A stretch of DNA of 56,271 nucleotides, from the NCBI GenBank assembly GCA_020352495.1, contig CP070677.1, forward strand, positions 3,948,090 through 4,004,360, read 5' to 3'. Made by a program: the position numbers and the translations under genes. This DNA is from Candidatus Latescibacterota bacterium (GTDB taxonomy: Bacteria; Krumholzibacteriota; Krumholzibacteriia; WVZY01). The notes under the pieces were generated by a model. The model made no database searches. It worked only from the letters and a program-made list of their open reading frames with translations, and was not told where the DNA came from. Positions 1-9,221 of the stretch are shown here, piece by piece. Numbering within the stretch: position 1 is the stretch's first letter; each line of letters begins with the position of its first letter.

Positions 1-570
1 ACACTCGGCACACATCCCATTCCAATTTTGCGCGTTTCGCGTCCAATGAAGCCAGTCATGGGATGGAATGTCCTGATTCGGGTAAAGGTAAAACCATTCA
101 TCGCGTTCGGTGTCCCACGCGATCGTGAGCGCCTGAAGACGCCCGCCTGGGAAGGGAACGAGATACTGCTGCAATGGCTCGACCCCAAGCGTACACCTTA
201 TTTCGAACTCACGAGTCTCGCCGCCCGGTCCCTGTGTCCGGACGAAGAACTTACCGTTTTTCTCATAGAACCGTGCTGTGATGTCACGGTAATCGAATGT
301 CGCATTGTCGAAATCGCCGAGGACGGTGGTATCCGTGGCGACCGCCATCGAATGGTCGTGGTGAGACCCCTGCCAGGCCTCGTACTCCTTTTTGTGACAA
401 CCGGCGCACAGGTCCCGGCCGACGAACGTCGCCACCGGACTCCGTGGCGGCTGGCGCACGCTCCGTCCATACATCTCCTTTAGTAAGTACGCGGGCACGG
501 ATAGGACCATAACCGTCGCGGCAACTAGTGCGGCCGTTCTCCAACTATGCAAATCGCTGCCGTTCATCAT
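1..570 (-). CDS. Multiheme c-type cytochrome, 3' part outside window
   Basis: The gene reads leftwards and runs off the left edge, so only about 190 N-terminal residues are visible. Translation of the minus strand gives a start at 570 (a second ATG follows at 567), a hydrophobic signal/anchor near residues 10-27, then CAGCH, a c-type haem-binding motif, followed by HHDHSMA. Further on are GVEPLQQYLVPFPGG, QALTIAWDT and an LHW..QNWN segment. The last visible residues are CAEC, most likely the start of a second CxxCH. These sequences are typical of periplasmic multiheme cytochromes that often carry C-terminal TPRs. It lies 79 bases after the Rieske gene on the same strand, so it probably carries electrons from the cytochrome bc complex. 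The number of haems and any TPR part cannot be seen. Confidence 0.85.
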   Translation of the reverse strand, partial: MMNGSDLHSWRTAALVAATVMVLSVPAYLLKEMYGRSVRQPPRSPVATFVGRDLCAGCHKKEYEAWQGSHHDHSMAVATDTTVLGDFDNATFDYRDITARFYEKNGKFFVRTQGPGGETREFEIRCTLGVEPLQQYLVPFPGGRLQALTIAWDTERDEWFYLYPNQDIPSHDWLHWTRNAQNWNGMCAEC

Positions 571-649
571 GGAAACATTCGCCGTCTTTTCGGGCGCTTT
601 TTTTTCAACCACCACTGATCGGTGTGCACCTGTGGAACACCCACGGTCA

Positions 650-1201
650 TCACGCGTAGGTGACCTGTGTTGGGTCGAACGATCTTCTTTTTTTCACTTG
701 GCGCGTGTCCACCTTGACGATCCGATTCTCGATTCTCACGGGGTAGAGGTCGAGCGCACGGGGTGCCGGTGGGTCCAGCACGTCACCAGTGATATCGAAC
801 GCTGAAGCGTGGCAAGGACAGACGAAGCTCCCCTCGTCGGCGTTCCAGGGGACCGTGCAGCCAAGGTGCGTGCACTTGCGCGAAAGCGCGAGGAAGCCGC
901 CGTTTTCCAACCGCGCAAGATAAAACCCGCCCTCGGGGAAGGCCGTCACTGTATCTGGCTCGAACCTTTCGATCGGCCCGGCGATCACGATGGTATCGTT
1001 CTCACCGTCGCGTCGTGTCCTGCGTGGCCTCACAAAATCGAGCGCAATCGCGAGGTATTCGAGGAGCGCCACCCCTCCTATCACCAGCCACAGTTTCCCA
1101 AGAAATGAACGACGTGAGATTCTGACTTCGCCGGGCACGTCCGCGCTTGCAGACGGAACCTTTGTTTTTGGTCGCGTCGCCTTATTCTTCTTACCAGCCA
1201 T
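650..1201 (-). CDS. Rieske [2Fe-2S] protein of a cytochrome bc complex
   Basis: Membrane-anchored iron-sulfur subunit that takes electrons from quinol and passes them to a cytochrome c. The 183 residues begin with a basic region and a twin-arginine motif (SRRSFLGK, residues 29-36) ahead of one hydrophobic helix (about 37-56), as expected for a Tat-exported, N-anchored Rieske protein. The two cluster-binding boxes are complete: CTHLGC (Cys110, His112, Cys115) and CPCHAS (Cys128, Cys130, His131). Cys115 and Cys130 would form the stabilising disulfide. It follows the cytochrome b gene by 61 bases and precedes the multiheme cytochrome gene. Usually Rieske comes before cytochrome b; here the order is reversed. 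Identification is firm; the electron acceptor is inferred from position. Confidence 0.95.
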   Translation of the reverse strand: MAGKKNKATRPKTKVPSASADVPGEVRISRRSFLGKLWLVIGGVALLEYLAIALDFVRPRRTRRDGENDTIVIAGPIERFEPDTVTAFPEGGFYLARLENGGFLALSRKCTHLGCTVPWNADEGSFVCPCHASAFDITGDVLDPPAPRALDLYPVRIENRIVKVDTRQVKKRRSFDPTQVTYA

Positions 1202-1262
1202 CTCTGTTGGCCTATCCGCAGCTCGGGATCGAGTCCGTGATCGTAACCGTATCTCTCATATG

Positions 1263-2654
1263 CTACAGGCTCCACGGCCACACGAGCGCCATCCGCGGAC
1301 CTCGGAACCAGATTTCCGTGATTGTTAGAATCACGAACGCCACCGAAAGCAGCACAAATACGAATTGCACAACCTCATTGTTGGAGGCGGAGTATCGCCT
1401 TTTCAAAAACGCACAGTAGCCGGTTAAGGCGGCACCGAGGATTGTAGCGGGCAAGACACCGTTGCTTACGACCGGGGATACGCCACGCATCCACGCATCC
1501 CAATCGATCCAATACTCATCGGCCACGATGAAAACCGGCGTGATAAAAAGCGCCGTTAGTGCCGCGACGAGCCCCAACCGCCTGCCTTCGCGGGACATCA
1601 TAAATATACCCGACGTGTCTTTTTCGTATCGAATGTATGGTATGAAGAAAAGCCCCAGCGCCCCCAACAACGGGATGATGACCACTGCGAACAAGGGATC
1701 GAAATGAATAAGCAATTCTTGGAACCCCAGAAAGTACCACGGCGCTTTGGCCGGATTGGGGCTCATACCCGGGTTGGCCGCTTCTCCCAACGGGGCGTCA
1801 AAAACAACCGATAGCACCATAACGAAAGCGATGAGCACGAGCGCTACCGAGAACTCTCGAAGCAAGAGATGCGGGAGCGTGAGTGCCTGTTCGGGTTTCT
1901 CTTCCTTCTCTTCGCCGGGCGATCGCGGGATCACCACCCCACCGGCTTTTCGAATGCGCCAGAAGTGGAACATCATAAGCACGATGATGAGAGCCGGCAT
2001 CACCGTTGTATGCGTCGCATAAAAATTGACAAGCGTTGTCGATCCGATTTCCGTCCCACCTCGGACCACATCCTGAAGCCATTCGCCAATAAAAGGTGCG
2101 TATCCCATCATCCCCGTGACGATCGTGATGGCCCAGTAAGAGAGCTGATCCCATGGCATGAGATAACCGGTGAAGTTCGACACCAAGACACAAAACAGCA
2201 GCAAGAGGCCGAGCACCCAGTTGAACTGGCGCGGAGGGTAGTAAGCCCCGGTCAAATACACCCTGATCAAATGAAACGTGACGAGGACAATCAGAAGGTT
2301 GGCACTCCAGTAATGGATATTTCGGATGAGTTTGCCAAAAAGCAGATTGGTTTGCAGATTGGCGATCGAGTCGTAGGCGTACCCCGGTGACGGTTCGTAC
2401 ACGAACATGAGGAGCACACCTGTCGCCGCGAGGACGAAAAAGAGGGTCATCGACATACCCCCCAATCCCCAAGTGTGGGTGTATCGCAGATTCTTGGCGG
2501 GAAGACGAACCGGCCGGAAATGGAGCAACAGGTGACTCAGAACAATCAGCTTTCGGTCGGAATCGTCACGAGGGTAAACGGGGCCTCGGAAAACGGAATG
2601 CCAAAACCGACGAAGGAGTCCCGATTGCGATTCGGTCTTTTTGAGATCGCTCAT
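1263..2654 (-). CDS. Cytochrome b subunit of a cytochrome bc complex
   Basis: Integral membrane quinol-oxidising subunit that binds the two b haems. The 463-residue protein fuses the b6-like N-terminal half and the subunit-IV-like C-terminal half. Haem ligands are visible in IHYWSANLLIVLVTFH and in ATHTTVMPALIIVLMMFH. The quinol-site motif, PEWY in mitochondria, reads APWY within KAPWYFLGFQELL, a variant I know from b6f-like and anaerobe bc complexes. About ten hydrophobic segments are apparent. The start at 2654 lies 44 bases after the sulfatase stop, so the genes may be co-transcribed. With the Rieske and multiheme cytochrome genes it forms a three-gene quinol:cytochrome c oxidoreductase unit. 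Confidence 0.95.
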   Translation of the reverse strand: MSDLKKTESQSGLLRRFWHSVFRGPVYPRDDSDRKLIVLSHLLLHFRPVRLPAKNLRYTHTWGLGGMSMTLFFVLAATGVLLMFVYEPSPGYAYDSIANLQTNLLFGKLIRNIHYWSANLLIVLVTFHLIRVYLTGAYYPPRQFNWVLGLLLLFCVLVSNFTGYLMPWDQLSYWAITIVTGMMGYAPFIGEWLQDVVRGGTEIGSTTLVNFYATHTTVMPALIIVLMMFHFWRIRKAGGVVIPRSPGEEKEEKPEQALTLPHLLLREFSVALVLIAFVMVLSVVFDAPLGEAANPGMSPNPAKAPWYFLGFQELLIHFDPLFAVVIIPLLGALGLFFIPYIRYEKDTSGIFMMSREGRRLGLVAALTALFITPVFIVADEYWIDWDAWMRGVSPVVSNGVLPATILGAALTGYCAFLKRRYSASNNEVVQFVFVLLSVAFVILTITEIWFRGPRMALVWPWSL

Positions 2655-2698
2655 GTCGTCGCGTTGTACACCGGAGCGAATTCTGAGTCGAGCCGGTT

Positions 2699-4195
2699 CT
2701 AATTATTCTCAAAACCCGGGTAGGTGAACTCCCCATGCCACGGCATCGAGTCCCACCCCCCGTCCCGGCCAAACGCCCGCGGATCACCCGTCTCTTCGAG
2801 ATATGCCCGCAACCGGCGCCACAATTCTCTCTTTGTGTCGGTATATTCGGGGTCCGACGCAACGTTGACGAGTTGATCGGGATCCTTTTCCAGGTCGTAC
2901 AGTTCTTCCTTCGGGCGTTTACCGTAACAGAGGTCGAAGAAATACCTGCCCTCGTCGGAGTCTTTCATTTCGAGGATCGCGAGCTTTGGCCGGTACTCTC
3001 CGGGAGGATCAGCGTAGTGCGGAGGGTCCCCTGCCGGCCATCTGTCCGGTGCGAAGTTGCGGATGTAGAGAAATTTGTCGGTGCGGATGGCGCGCATCGG
3101 GTAACCCACATTTCCCTCACGATAAGGAGAATGCCGTTCGCGACCCGTAAAAACCTGCCTTCTCGTGGCGTCGATGGATCCCGAACGGTCTGAAAGAAGG
3201 ATGTTGAGCAGACTTTTTCCCGTCACGTCCTTAGGTATCTCGACACCCGCAGCCGCCAAAAAGGTCGGGGCGATGTCGGTGAGACTGACAAGATCATCGA
3301 TCACCCTTCCTCCAGTCATTTTTTCCGGCCACCAAATTGCCAGCGGAACCCGCGTGCCTAAGTCGTAGAGAGTAGCCTTTGCTCGCGGAAAATCAATGCC
3401 GTTGTCACTCGTGACCACAATGATCGTGTCGTGTAATCTATGATGACTCTCTAACAGCTTGAGCATATTCCCCAAATCTCTGTCAAATGCCTGGATCTCG
3501 AAGAGATAATCGACCAGGTATTCGCGCATCTCCGGCGTGTCCGGTACATGACGCGGCACGACGACATCCTGTGGATCCATCCCACCTTCTCTCTGGGCGG
3601 CGCCCTTCCGATATGGTGGGTGGGGTTCTGTGCTCCCGAACCAGAAGCAGAACGGTTGGTCGTGCGGCAGATTCTCCAGGAAATTGCGAAAATTGAGCAC
3701 GTTGAAAATCGTTTGGCTGTAAGAATTTCCCGCAGGATTTCTCGATCGGCCGCACGCCTCAATGTCACCGGGAGACCACCCTTTGCCCGTGAAACCGACT
3801 TTGTATCCCGCAGCTTCCAACAGATCGGGGTAGACATCGAACTCGTTGCGGAGCGGTCCACCTTGGTTGGCCGCGTCCTTGAGTCTCCAGATCTGTTGCC
3901 CTGTCAACAAGGCCGCTCGTGAGTTTGAGCACGACGGAGCAGCCGAGAAGACTCGGGTGAAGAACACGCCCGAACGAGCCACTCTGTCAAAGTGGGGCGT
4001 TTTGACAACCGGATCGCCAGCGATGTGCGTGTGCAGCCACGACTGGTCATCTGATATCGCGATAAAGATGCTAGGCGGTCGCATCGTTTCTTGGCGGGAT
4101 GCGCGTGGCAGAAAAATAACAAGCAGAAGAACACCGGCAATGGCAACGAGTGCGCCAATTATGCCAAAAAGCCTTTTTCCAGTCCGATTCCTCAT
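2699..4195 (-). CDS. Sulfatase (formylglycine-type), membrane-anchored
   Basis: Arylsulfatase-superfamily hydrolase of 498 residues, closest in appearance to the N-sulfoglucosamine sulfohydrolase-like branch. One N-terminal hydrophobic segment (about residues 10-30) suggests export or membrane anchoring. Metal-binding residues are seen in the start motif ISDDQSW and in VVTSDNGIDFP. The formylglycine motif lies in APSCSNSRAALLTGQ. The nucleophile Cys and the Arg are present, but the third position is Asn where Pro, Ala or Ser is usual, so maturation by formylglycine-generating enzyme is likely but not certain. An AGGAG sits 8 bases before the ATG at 4195. It is the first gene after a strong minus-strand promoter and precedes the bc genes by 44 bases, a neighbour with no obvious functional link. 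Confidence 0.88.
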   Translation of the reverse strand: MRNRTGKRLFGIIGALVAIAGVLLLVIFLPRASRQETMRPPSIFIAISDDQSWLHTHIAGDPVVKTPHFDRVARSGVFFTRVFSAAPSCSNSRAALLTGQQIWRLKDAANQGGPLRNEFDVYPDLLEAAGYKVGFTGKGWSPGDIEACGRSRNPAGNSYSQTIFNVLNFRNFLENLPHDQPFCFWFGSTEPHPPYRKGAAQREGGMDPQDVVVPRHVPDTPEMREYLVDYLFEIQAFDRDLGNMLKLLESHHRLHDTIIVVTSDNGIDFPRAKATLYDLGTRVPLAIWWPEKMTGGRVIDDLVSLTDIAPTFLAAAGVEIPKDVTGKSLLNILLSDRSGSIDATRRQVFTGRERHSPYREGNVGYPMRAIRTDKFLYIRNFAPDRWPAGDPPHYADPPGEYRPKLAILEMKDSDEGRYFFDLCYGKRPKEELYDLEKDPDQLVNVASDPEYTDTKRELWRRLRAYLEETGDPRAFGRDGGWDSMPWHGEFTYPGFENN

Positions 4196-4311
4196 TCGGC
4201 ATTACTCCTACCGTGACTGATGTCGGCTTCTTCGGGGGGTCCCGAGAAATCACCGATACGCTGCCCTGGAGAGATCCCCGCCTCCGTGTTCGCACGTGAT
4301 AACCGTTGCGT

Positions 4312-4341
4312 ATTATATCACCTGCCGTGCCCGTTCATCAA
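4312..4341 (-). promoter_or_regulatory. Sigma70-like promoter for sulfatase-bc operon
   Basis: On the minus strand a TTGATG -35 box (4336-4341) is separated by 18 bases from a perfect TATAAT -10 box (4312-4317). Transcription would begin about 110 bases before the sulfatase start. Confidence 0.6.
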
Positions 4342-4673
4342 ATTCCATCGTGCGCAAACCGAATCCGGCCGCTGTGTGACGCCTTGGTCACGGCCTATTC
4401 TGTCTTTATGTCTCCCGCAGGCGTCCTCGTTGGCGATTCTCCTTTTTTACCCTCGTAGCATGAACGCATGTAGCCCGGTGATCGGGTTCGAATGCGTGAC
4501 ATCAACGGGGGCATGCACCGCTGTGCCAGACTGGGACGCATCGAGTGGTACGCCTGCGCCCGAACGGTGTGTGGATGTCACCGCCACGCCCTCGATCTTC
4601 GGACCAGATTTCCGACATACTTCGATTTGTGAACGCATGATCAACCCGTCACATTGTTCGCCGCCAAAACTGT

Positions 4674-4703
4674 TTGACCCCGAGAGTCATCGAATTGTAG
4701 AAT
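4674..4703 (+). promoter_or_regulatory. Sigma70-like promoter for molybdoenzyme operon
   Basis: TTGACC (4674-4679), an 18-base spacer and TAGAAT (4698-4703), each one mismatch from consensus. The predicted transcript begins about 50 bases before the ATG at 4764, which has GGGAG at 4752-4756 as ribosome binding site. Confidence 0.6.
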
Positions 4704-4763
4704 GGGGTCTCGCATACGTCGCCGGAAGTAGCCACGTCACTTATTCCACACGGGAGTCAACCG

Positions 4764-7442
4764 ATGGCCGTTACACCCCAGATCCCAGTTGAGGAAGATG
4801 TTTGGATCCCAACCAGTTGTGGTCAATGTTACTGCATGTGCGGAATCAAGGCTCGCCGGCAAAACGGCGTCATCACCGAGGTGATGGGAAATCCGGATGC
4901 CCCCACCGGTAGAGGCCACATTTGCGTCAAAGGTCTTGCGGCACCGCAACTGCTCTACGATCCATATCGTGTCAACTATCCCCTCAAGCGCACCAATCCT
5001 GAAAAAGGGCTTGGGGTCGATCCGAAGTTTGTGCGCATCTCGTGGGACGAGGCGCTCGACATAGTGGTCGGGAAGCTCAAGGAATGCCACGAACGTGATC
5101 CGCGAGGCGCTTTCTTCCAAGCAACTACGACCCAAGCCTCTGAGATCCGTTTTGGGGTCATCGGCTTTATGAAGGGGTTCGGTACACCCAACTATTGGGT
5201 ATCGGGGGGGGGACTGCACTGCGGCAACGGTGCGCACTTCATGAACGGCAGCATGCATGTGGCGTGGTCGATCATCCCCGACTTTGCCCACTGTAATTAT
5301 GCGCTGAATTTTGGTTGCTCCAAGGGACATGGTGCCGGTCATGTGGCCGTACAAAACGCCACACAGGTCGCCGATGCCCGTGCTCGTGGTTTCGAGAATG
5401 TCGTTTTCGATCCGTTCCAGAGTGCGCAAGCGTCAAAAGCGCACGAGTGGGTGCCGATACGCGTGGGCACCGACGGCGCTCTCGCCCTGGGTTTGGTCAA
5501 CTCGCTTCTCAACGAGCACGGTATCTATGACGCCGAGTACCTGATGTACAAAACCAATGCCCCATATCTGATTCGACCCTCCGACGGGCGTTATATGCGT
5601 GATGGCGACACGAATAAACCGCTTGTCTGGGACCTGGTCGACAACTGTCCCAAGGTGCACAACGATCCGTCGGTCACCCGGGTCGAGTACGAGGATGTCG
5701 CCCATGAGGTCGCATTGAGGGGGACCTACAATGTCAATGGCACCGAGTGCCGTCCGGCTTTCGAGCTCCTGAAAGAACACGTCAAAAAGTACACGCCCGA
5801 ATACGTGGAGAAGATTACATATGTGCCTGCCGCGACGGTCAGCCGTATCGCCAAGGAGTTTGGCGAGGCGGCCGAAATTGGATCGACGGTGACGATCGAG
5901 ACAAGCAAGGGTCCAAAAAAGATTCCCAAACGTCCCGTAGCGACTCACTTCTTCCGCGGCAGCCAGGGGCACACCAACTCGGGTTGGACGTGTCTGTCGA
6001 TCGATATGGTCAACCACATCGTCGGGGCCGCCGACACCTACGGGAGTTCGATGGGGTTGGGTGCGGCGGTTTGCAGCGGCTACGAAGGAACGGGCAAACC
6101 GTACCAGATCCCGTACCCGTGTCCGGACGGACTGCTGGTCGCGGGGGCGTGGGTCTACGACCACAAGCCCTATCCGATGCGTGTGCCAAAGCCGCCGACA
6201 CGGCTCGATCTGCACGACATGTTCCCGACTTCGATCTACAACGCGTTCACCATCACGGACCCCCGATGGTTTGAAATGTTGGAACGGTTCGACATACCAT
6301 ACCGGCCGGATGTCATGATCAACTTTGGCTCCAACTCTGTGATGACGATGGGCAACTCGGAGACGGTCACGGAAAACTTCTTGAAAAAGTTCAACTTTAT
6401 CTTCTCGTTCCAGCTCTACATCACCGAGTTCGAAGAGGCCGTCGCGGACATTGTGTTCCCCGACACATGTTTCCTCGAGCGTTACACACCGGCGGTCAGC
6501 TTCCCATCGACATTCTCGCACCCGCAGGGTGAGGACGATTGGGGCTGGACGATCCGGCAGCCGGTCGTCGAGCCGCTCTTCGAACGGCGCGATTTCAACG
6601 AAGTCATGGTGGATATCTGCAAGCGCATGGGCATCCACGGTAATTTCTACAAGGGACTCAACGATTCGATTGGCGTGCGTTACGGCGGTGAGATGAACGA
6701 GAAGTACAAGCTCGTCGAAAACGGTAGCGTCTTCCACTCGTGGGAAGATATTACCGACCGCCTGTTGAAGGATCGGTTTGGCGATGATCACGGTCTCGAA
6801 GATGTCCGAAAAAAGGGTGTGTTCACCTGGCCAAAGAAGAAAGAAGACGTTTATTGGAAATGGTTCAACCCGTCAAGGGTGCCGATCTATTTTGAGTACT
6901 TCATCGACTCCGGTGAACAGATCGATAAGCTTTGGAACGAGTACGGTGGAAAGGATTTCTTTGACTTCGACTGGTCGCGATTCAAGGCGCTTGCTGACTG
7001 GTATCCATGCCCGACCCACACCGAAAAAAATCCCGAGTACGATATGCACACGTTTTACTGGCGCGCGGTGATGCACTGCAACTCGATGACACAGCAAAAC
7101 CCGTATCTCGATGAGTGCGGACAAGAAGATCCCAACGTCTACGCGGTGCAGATGCACGTGGATACGGCAAAGAAAAAGGGAATCGCCGACGGCGACAAGG
7201 TCTGGTTGGAGAACCCTCAGGGTCATCGGGTCAGGGGGTGGGTCTCGCTTAGTGAGGGGATCGAACCGAGCCACCTGGCCATCGCCGCCGTCGCCGGTCA
7301 CTGGGGCAAGTTCATGCCCATTGCGAAGGGGAAGGGCACGTTTTTCAACGACCTGGTCGAGATGGATCTCGGACATACCGATCCGCTCACATTCAACCAG
7401 GACATATGCGCCCGCGTGAAGATCTACAAGGCAGAAGAGTAG
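4764..7442 (+). CDS. Molybdopterin oxidoreductase catalytic subunit (DMSO reductase superfamily)
   Basis: Catalytic subunit of a complex iron-sulfur molybdoenzyme, 892 residues, binding a [4Fe-4S] cluster and bis-MGD. The N-terminal cluster motif is complete: Cys19, Cys22, Cys26 and Cys54 (C-x2-C-x3-C-x27-C). Later segments such as RISWDEALD, a GSQGHTN stretch near residue 400 and a C-terminal molydopterin dinucleotide-binding domain (around YLDECGQEDP and KGIADGDKVWLENPQGHRV) fit the superfamily. A GGGLHCGNG segment near residue 155 could hold the Mo-ligating Cys. No Tat signal is visible, so the enzyme may face the cytoplasm. The operon order A-B-C(NrfD)-FdhD resembles polysulfide/thiosulfate reductase and phenylacetyl-CoA oxidoreductase (PadBCD) types. 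The substrate cannot be assigned. Confidence 0.92.
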   Translation: MAVTPQIPVEEDVWIPTSCGQCYCMCGIKARRQNGVITEVMGNPDAPTGRGHICVKGLAAPQLLYDPYRVNYPLKRTNPEKGLGVDPKFVRISWDEALDIVVGKLKECHERDPRGAFFQATTTQASEIRFGVIGFMKGFGTPNYWVSGGGLHCGNGAHFMNGSMHVAWSIIPDFAHCNYALNFGCSKGHGAGHVAVQNATQVADARARGFENVVFDPFQSAQASKAHEWVPIRVGTDGALALGLVNSLLNEHGIYDAEYLMYKTNAPYLIRPSDGRYMRDGDTNKPLVWDLVDNCPKVHNDPSVTRVEYEDVAHEVALRGTYNVNGTECRPAFELLKEHVKKYTPEYVEKITYVPAATVSRIAKEFGEAAEIGSTVTIETSKGPKKIPKRPVATHFFRGSQGHTNSGWTCLSIDMVNHIVGAADTYGSSMGLGAAVCSGYEGTGKPYQIPYPCPDGLLVAGAWVYDHKPYPMRVPKPPTRLDLHDMFPTSIYNAFTITDPRWFEMLERFDIPYRPDVMINFGSNSVMTMGNSETVTENFLKKFNFIFSFQLYITEFEEAVADIVFPDTCFLERYTPAVSFPSTFSHPQGEDDWGWTIRQPVVEPLFERRDFNEVMVDICKRMGIHGNFYKGLNDSIGVRYGGEMNEKYKLVENGSVFHSWEDITDRLLKDRFGDDHGLEDVRKKGVFTWPKKKEDVYWKWFNPSRVPIYFEYFIDSGEQIDKLWNEYGGKDFFDFDWSRFKALADWYPCPTHTEKNPEYDMHTFYWRAVMHCNSMTQQNPYLDECGQEDPNVYAVQMHVDTAKKKGIADGDKVWLENPQGHRVRGWVSLSEGIEPSHLAIAAVAGHWGKFMPIAKGKGTFFNDLVEMDLGHTDPLTFNQDICARVKIYKAEE

Positions 7443-7490
7443 TAACACATGAGTCAAGACGTCGCAGAGTCGTTACGAACGGAGTTAGAC

Positions 7491-8117
7491 ATGCCACGCT
7501 ATGGAATGGTCATCGATCTAAAGAGATGCTACGGCTGCTACGCGTGCAGCATGGCGTGCAAAACCGCGAACCACACACCACCGGGTGTTTTCTGGGCCCG
7601 TGTTCTTATGGGCGAGGTGGGCACGTACCCCAATGCCGTCCGTCAAGCCCTTCCCGTATTGTGCATGCAGTGCGAGGAACCGTCATGTATGGAGGTGTGT
7701 CCGACAGGCGCCACGCAAAAACGAGATGACGGAATCGTAATTGTGGACAAAGAAAAGTGCATGGGGTGCAAATACTGCATCATGGCGTGTCCGTACGGCG
7801 CGCGGTATAGCGTGGAGGAATGGGAGAGCTATTTCCCCGATGGGCTTCCGCTGACGCCGTTGGAGGAGTTTCAAAAAAAGGCGTGGGAGGAAAAGTCGGG
7901 TGTCGGAGTGGCGACAAAATGTGATTTCTGTCTGGATCGAATCACCAATGGAAAAGAGCCAGCGTGTGTGGAGGCGTGTCCGGCCAAGGCACGGATATTT
8001 GGAGATCTAGACGATCCCAACAGCGAAGTGTCTATTCTCATAAAGAAAGAGCGGGGACAGGTTTTGAATCCGGAGTTTGGCAACAAACCGAAAGTCTACT
8101 ACCTTCTTCCGAGGTGA
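7491..8117 (+). CDS. Four-cluster [4Fe-4S] ferredoxin subunit of the molybdoenzyme
   Basis: Electron-transfer subunit (B subunit) linking the molybdenum subunit to the NrfD-like membrane subunit. The 208-residue protein carries sixteen cysteines in four groups: CYGCYACSMAC, CMQCEEPSCMEVC, CMGCKYCIMAC and CDFC...CVEAC, the classic PsrB/DmsB/NrfC arrangement. I place the start at 7491 (MPRYGMVIDLKRC), because GGAG lies 7 bases before it and homologues begin similarly. An upstream in-frame ATG at 7449 would add 14 residues and sits only 7 bases after the previous stop with a weak ribosome binding site. No Tat signal is present, as in the catalytic subunit. Confidence 0.93.
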   Translation: MPRYGMVIDLKRCYGCYACSMACKTANHTPPGVFWARVLMGEVGTYPNAVRQALPVLCMQCEEPSCMEVCPTGATQKRDDGIVIVDKEKCMGCKYCIMACPYGARYSVEEWESYFPDGLPLTPLEEFQKKAWEEKSGVGVATKCDFCLDRITNGKEPACVEACPAKARIFGDLDDPNSEVSILIKKERGQVLNPEFGNKPKVYYLLPR

Positions 8118-8174
8118 CAGACGAGAACGGTAGTAAGCCCCGGAATCAACAGAACATCATTTGGGAGAAGCCCT

Positions 8175-9152
8175 ATGGATCCGAAAGTCAATGGTCAGCT
8201 GCAGCGTGAGTGGGGTTGGCTCATCGCCACCTATCTGTTTCTTGGAGGGGTCGGCGGTGGGGCATATACGATCGCCGCGATCAATAGTTTTTTGGGAGAG
8301 AGCCTCGAGCTATCGACGACGGTGGGGTTGTGGATCGCCTTTCCGGCCCTCCTCGTTGGGACGCTCTTTCTCATTGCGGATTTGGGTTCACCAAGCCGGG
8401 CCGTTCTCGCCGGGATGAAACCGAGAACGTCCTGGATCGCCCGTGGCACGTGGATTATTACCATCTTTATGATCTTGTCGTTTCTACATCTGATTCTTCA
8501 TCAATTCACAACTGTCGGTGAGGCGGCCGGCGGAGCCACGGCGATCAACATCATTGCCGTCGGGGGAATCGTGTTCGCCATCGGCACGATGGCATATACC
8601 GGTATCCTGCTCGGTGCGTCCAAAGGGATACCGTTCTGGCGCACCGGTGTGGTGCCCGTTGTCTTTGTGATCTCAGCTGTGGTGACGGGTCACTTCGCCA
8701 TCATGCTTGGAGTGACATTATTGAGCAATACCGCCGACACACTAGTTCCCCTTCGGACAATGGCTCTGGAAGCGGCCGGACTGGTGATTCTGGAGGTGCT
8801 GGCCATATTGTTCTTCCTTCAGGCGGCTTTTCGGCAACCCGACCCAAGGGAATCAGCAGAGCGCATTCTCCGCAAACGTATGTTCGTCATCGGATACTTT
8901 GTTCTGGGTTTGGCCGTCCCGCTCATTCTGATGATCGTTGTGTATCGTTCCGCGCCCGACGCTGCCGCCGCCGGCATGTTCCCCGCCATCACAATCGGCG
9001 CGCTGCTCGGTCTTCTCGGCGGTCTGATTCTCAGGCAGGCGGTTTTGATTTGCGGCGCTTTGCCAACACTCAATATGGCGGGTTTCGAGTTCCGTCGAAT
9101 TCACCGGCCCAAGGAGCCGAAACCGGACATCGGTATGCTCCCACCCCAATGA
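8175..9152 (+). CDS. NrfD/PsrC-like quinone-interacting membrane subunit
   Basis: Polytopic membrane subunit of 325 residues that would exchange electrons between the quinone pool and the ferredoxin subunit. About eight or nine hydrophobic helices can be counted, beginning with LIATYLFLGGVGGGAYTIAA, the typical first helix of NrfD proteins, followed by ADLGSPSRA, a short family motif. A GGGAG precedes the ATG by about 8 bases. It is third in the molybdoenzyme operon, 57 bases after the ferredoxin subunit. Whether the complex reduces or oxidises quinone is not evident from sequence. Confidence 0.92.
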   Translation: MDPKVNGQLQREWGWLIATYLFLGGVGGGAYTIAAINSFLGESLELSTTVGLWIAFPALLVGTLFLIADLGSPSRAVLAGMKPRTSWIARGTWIITIFMILSFLHLILHQFTTVGEAAGGATAINIIAVGGIVFAIGTMAYTGILLGASKGIPFWRTGVVPVVFVISAVVTGHFAIMLGVTLLSNTADTLVPLRTMALEAAGLVILEVLAILFFLQAAFRQPDPRESAERILRKRMFVIGYFVLGLAVPLILMIVVYRSAPDAAAAGMFPAITIGALLGLLGGLILRQAVLICGALPTLNMAGFEFRRIHRPKEPKPDIGMLPPQ

Positions 9153-9221
9153 TGCCGATAATCGGCGAACTCACCACGACCAACGGCAATTCATACAAAG
9201 ACGGAATCCAGGGGGTCGACG

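Larger units (their letters stand above)
4196..4763. other. Divergent intergenic region between sulfatase/bc and molybdoenzyme operons
   Basis: A 568-base gap separating two divergent operons. It holds the two promoters listed separately. A plus-strand reading frame spans most of it, but it covers both promoters and runs into the molybdoenzyme start, has no recognisable domain and is not accepted as a gene. I saw no riboswitch or terminator here. Confidence 0.6.

Noticed and set aside
28-483. 151-codon plus-strand frame at the left edge
   Set aside because: The opposite strand encodes the multiheme cytochrome with CAGCH and family segments; this frame is its shadow.
4220-4792. 190-codon plus-strand open frame in the divergent gap
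   Set aside because: It covers both predicted promoters, overlaps the molybdoenzyme start and shows no domain or signal sequence.
5433-6791. 452-codon minus-strand frame inside the molybdoenzyme gene
   Set aside because: It is antisense to a well-supported catalytic subunit and has no recognisable domain.
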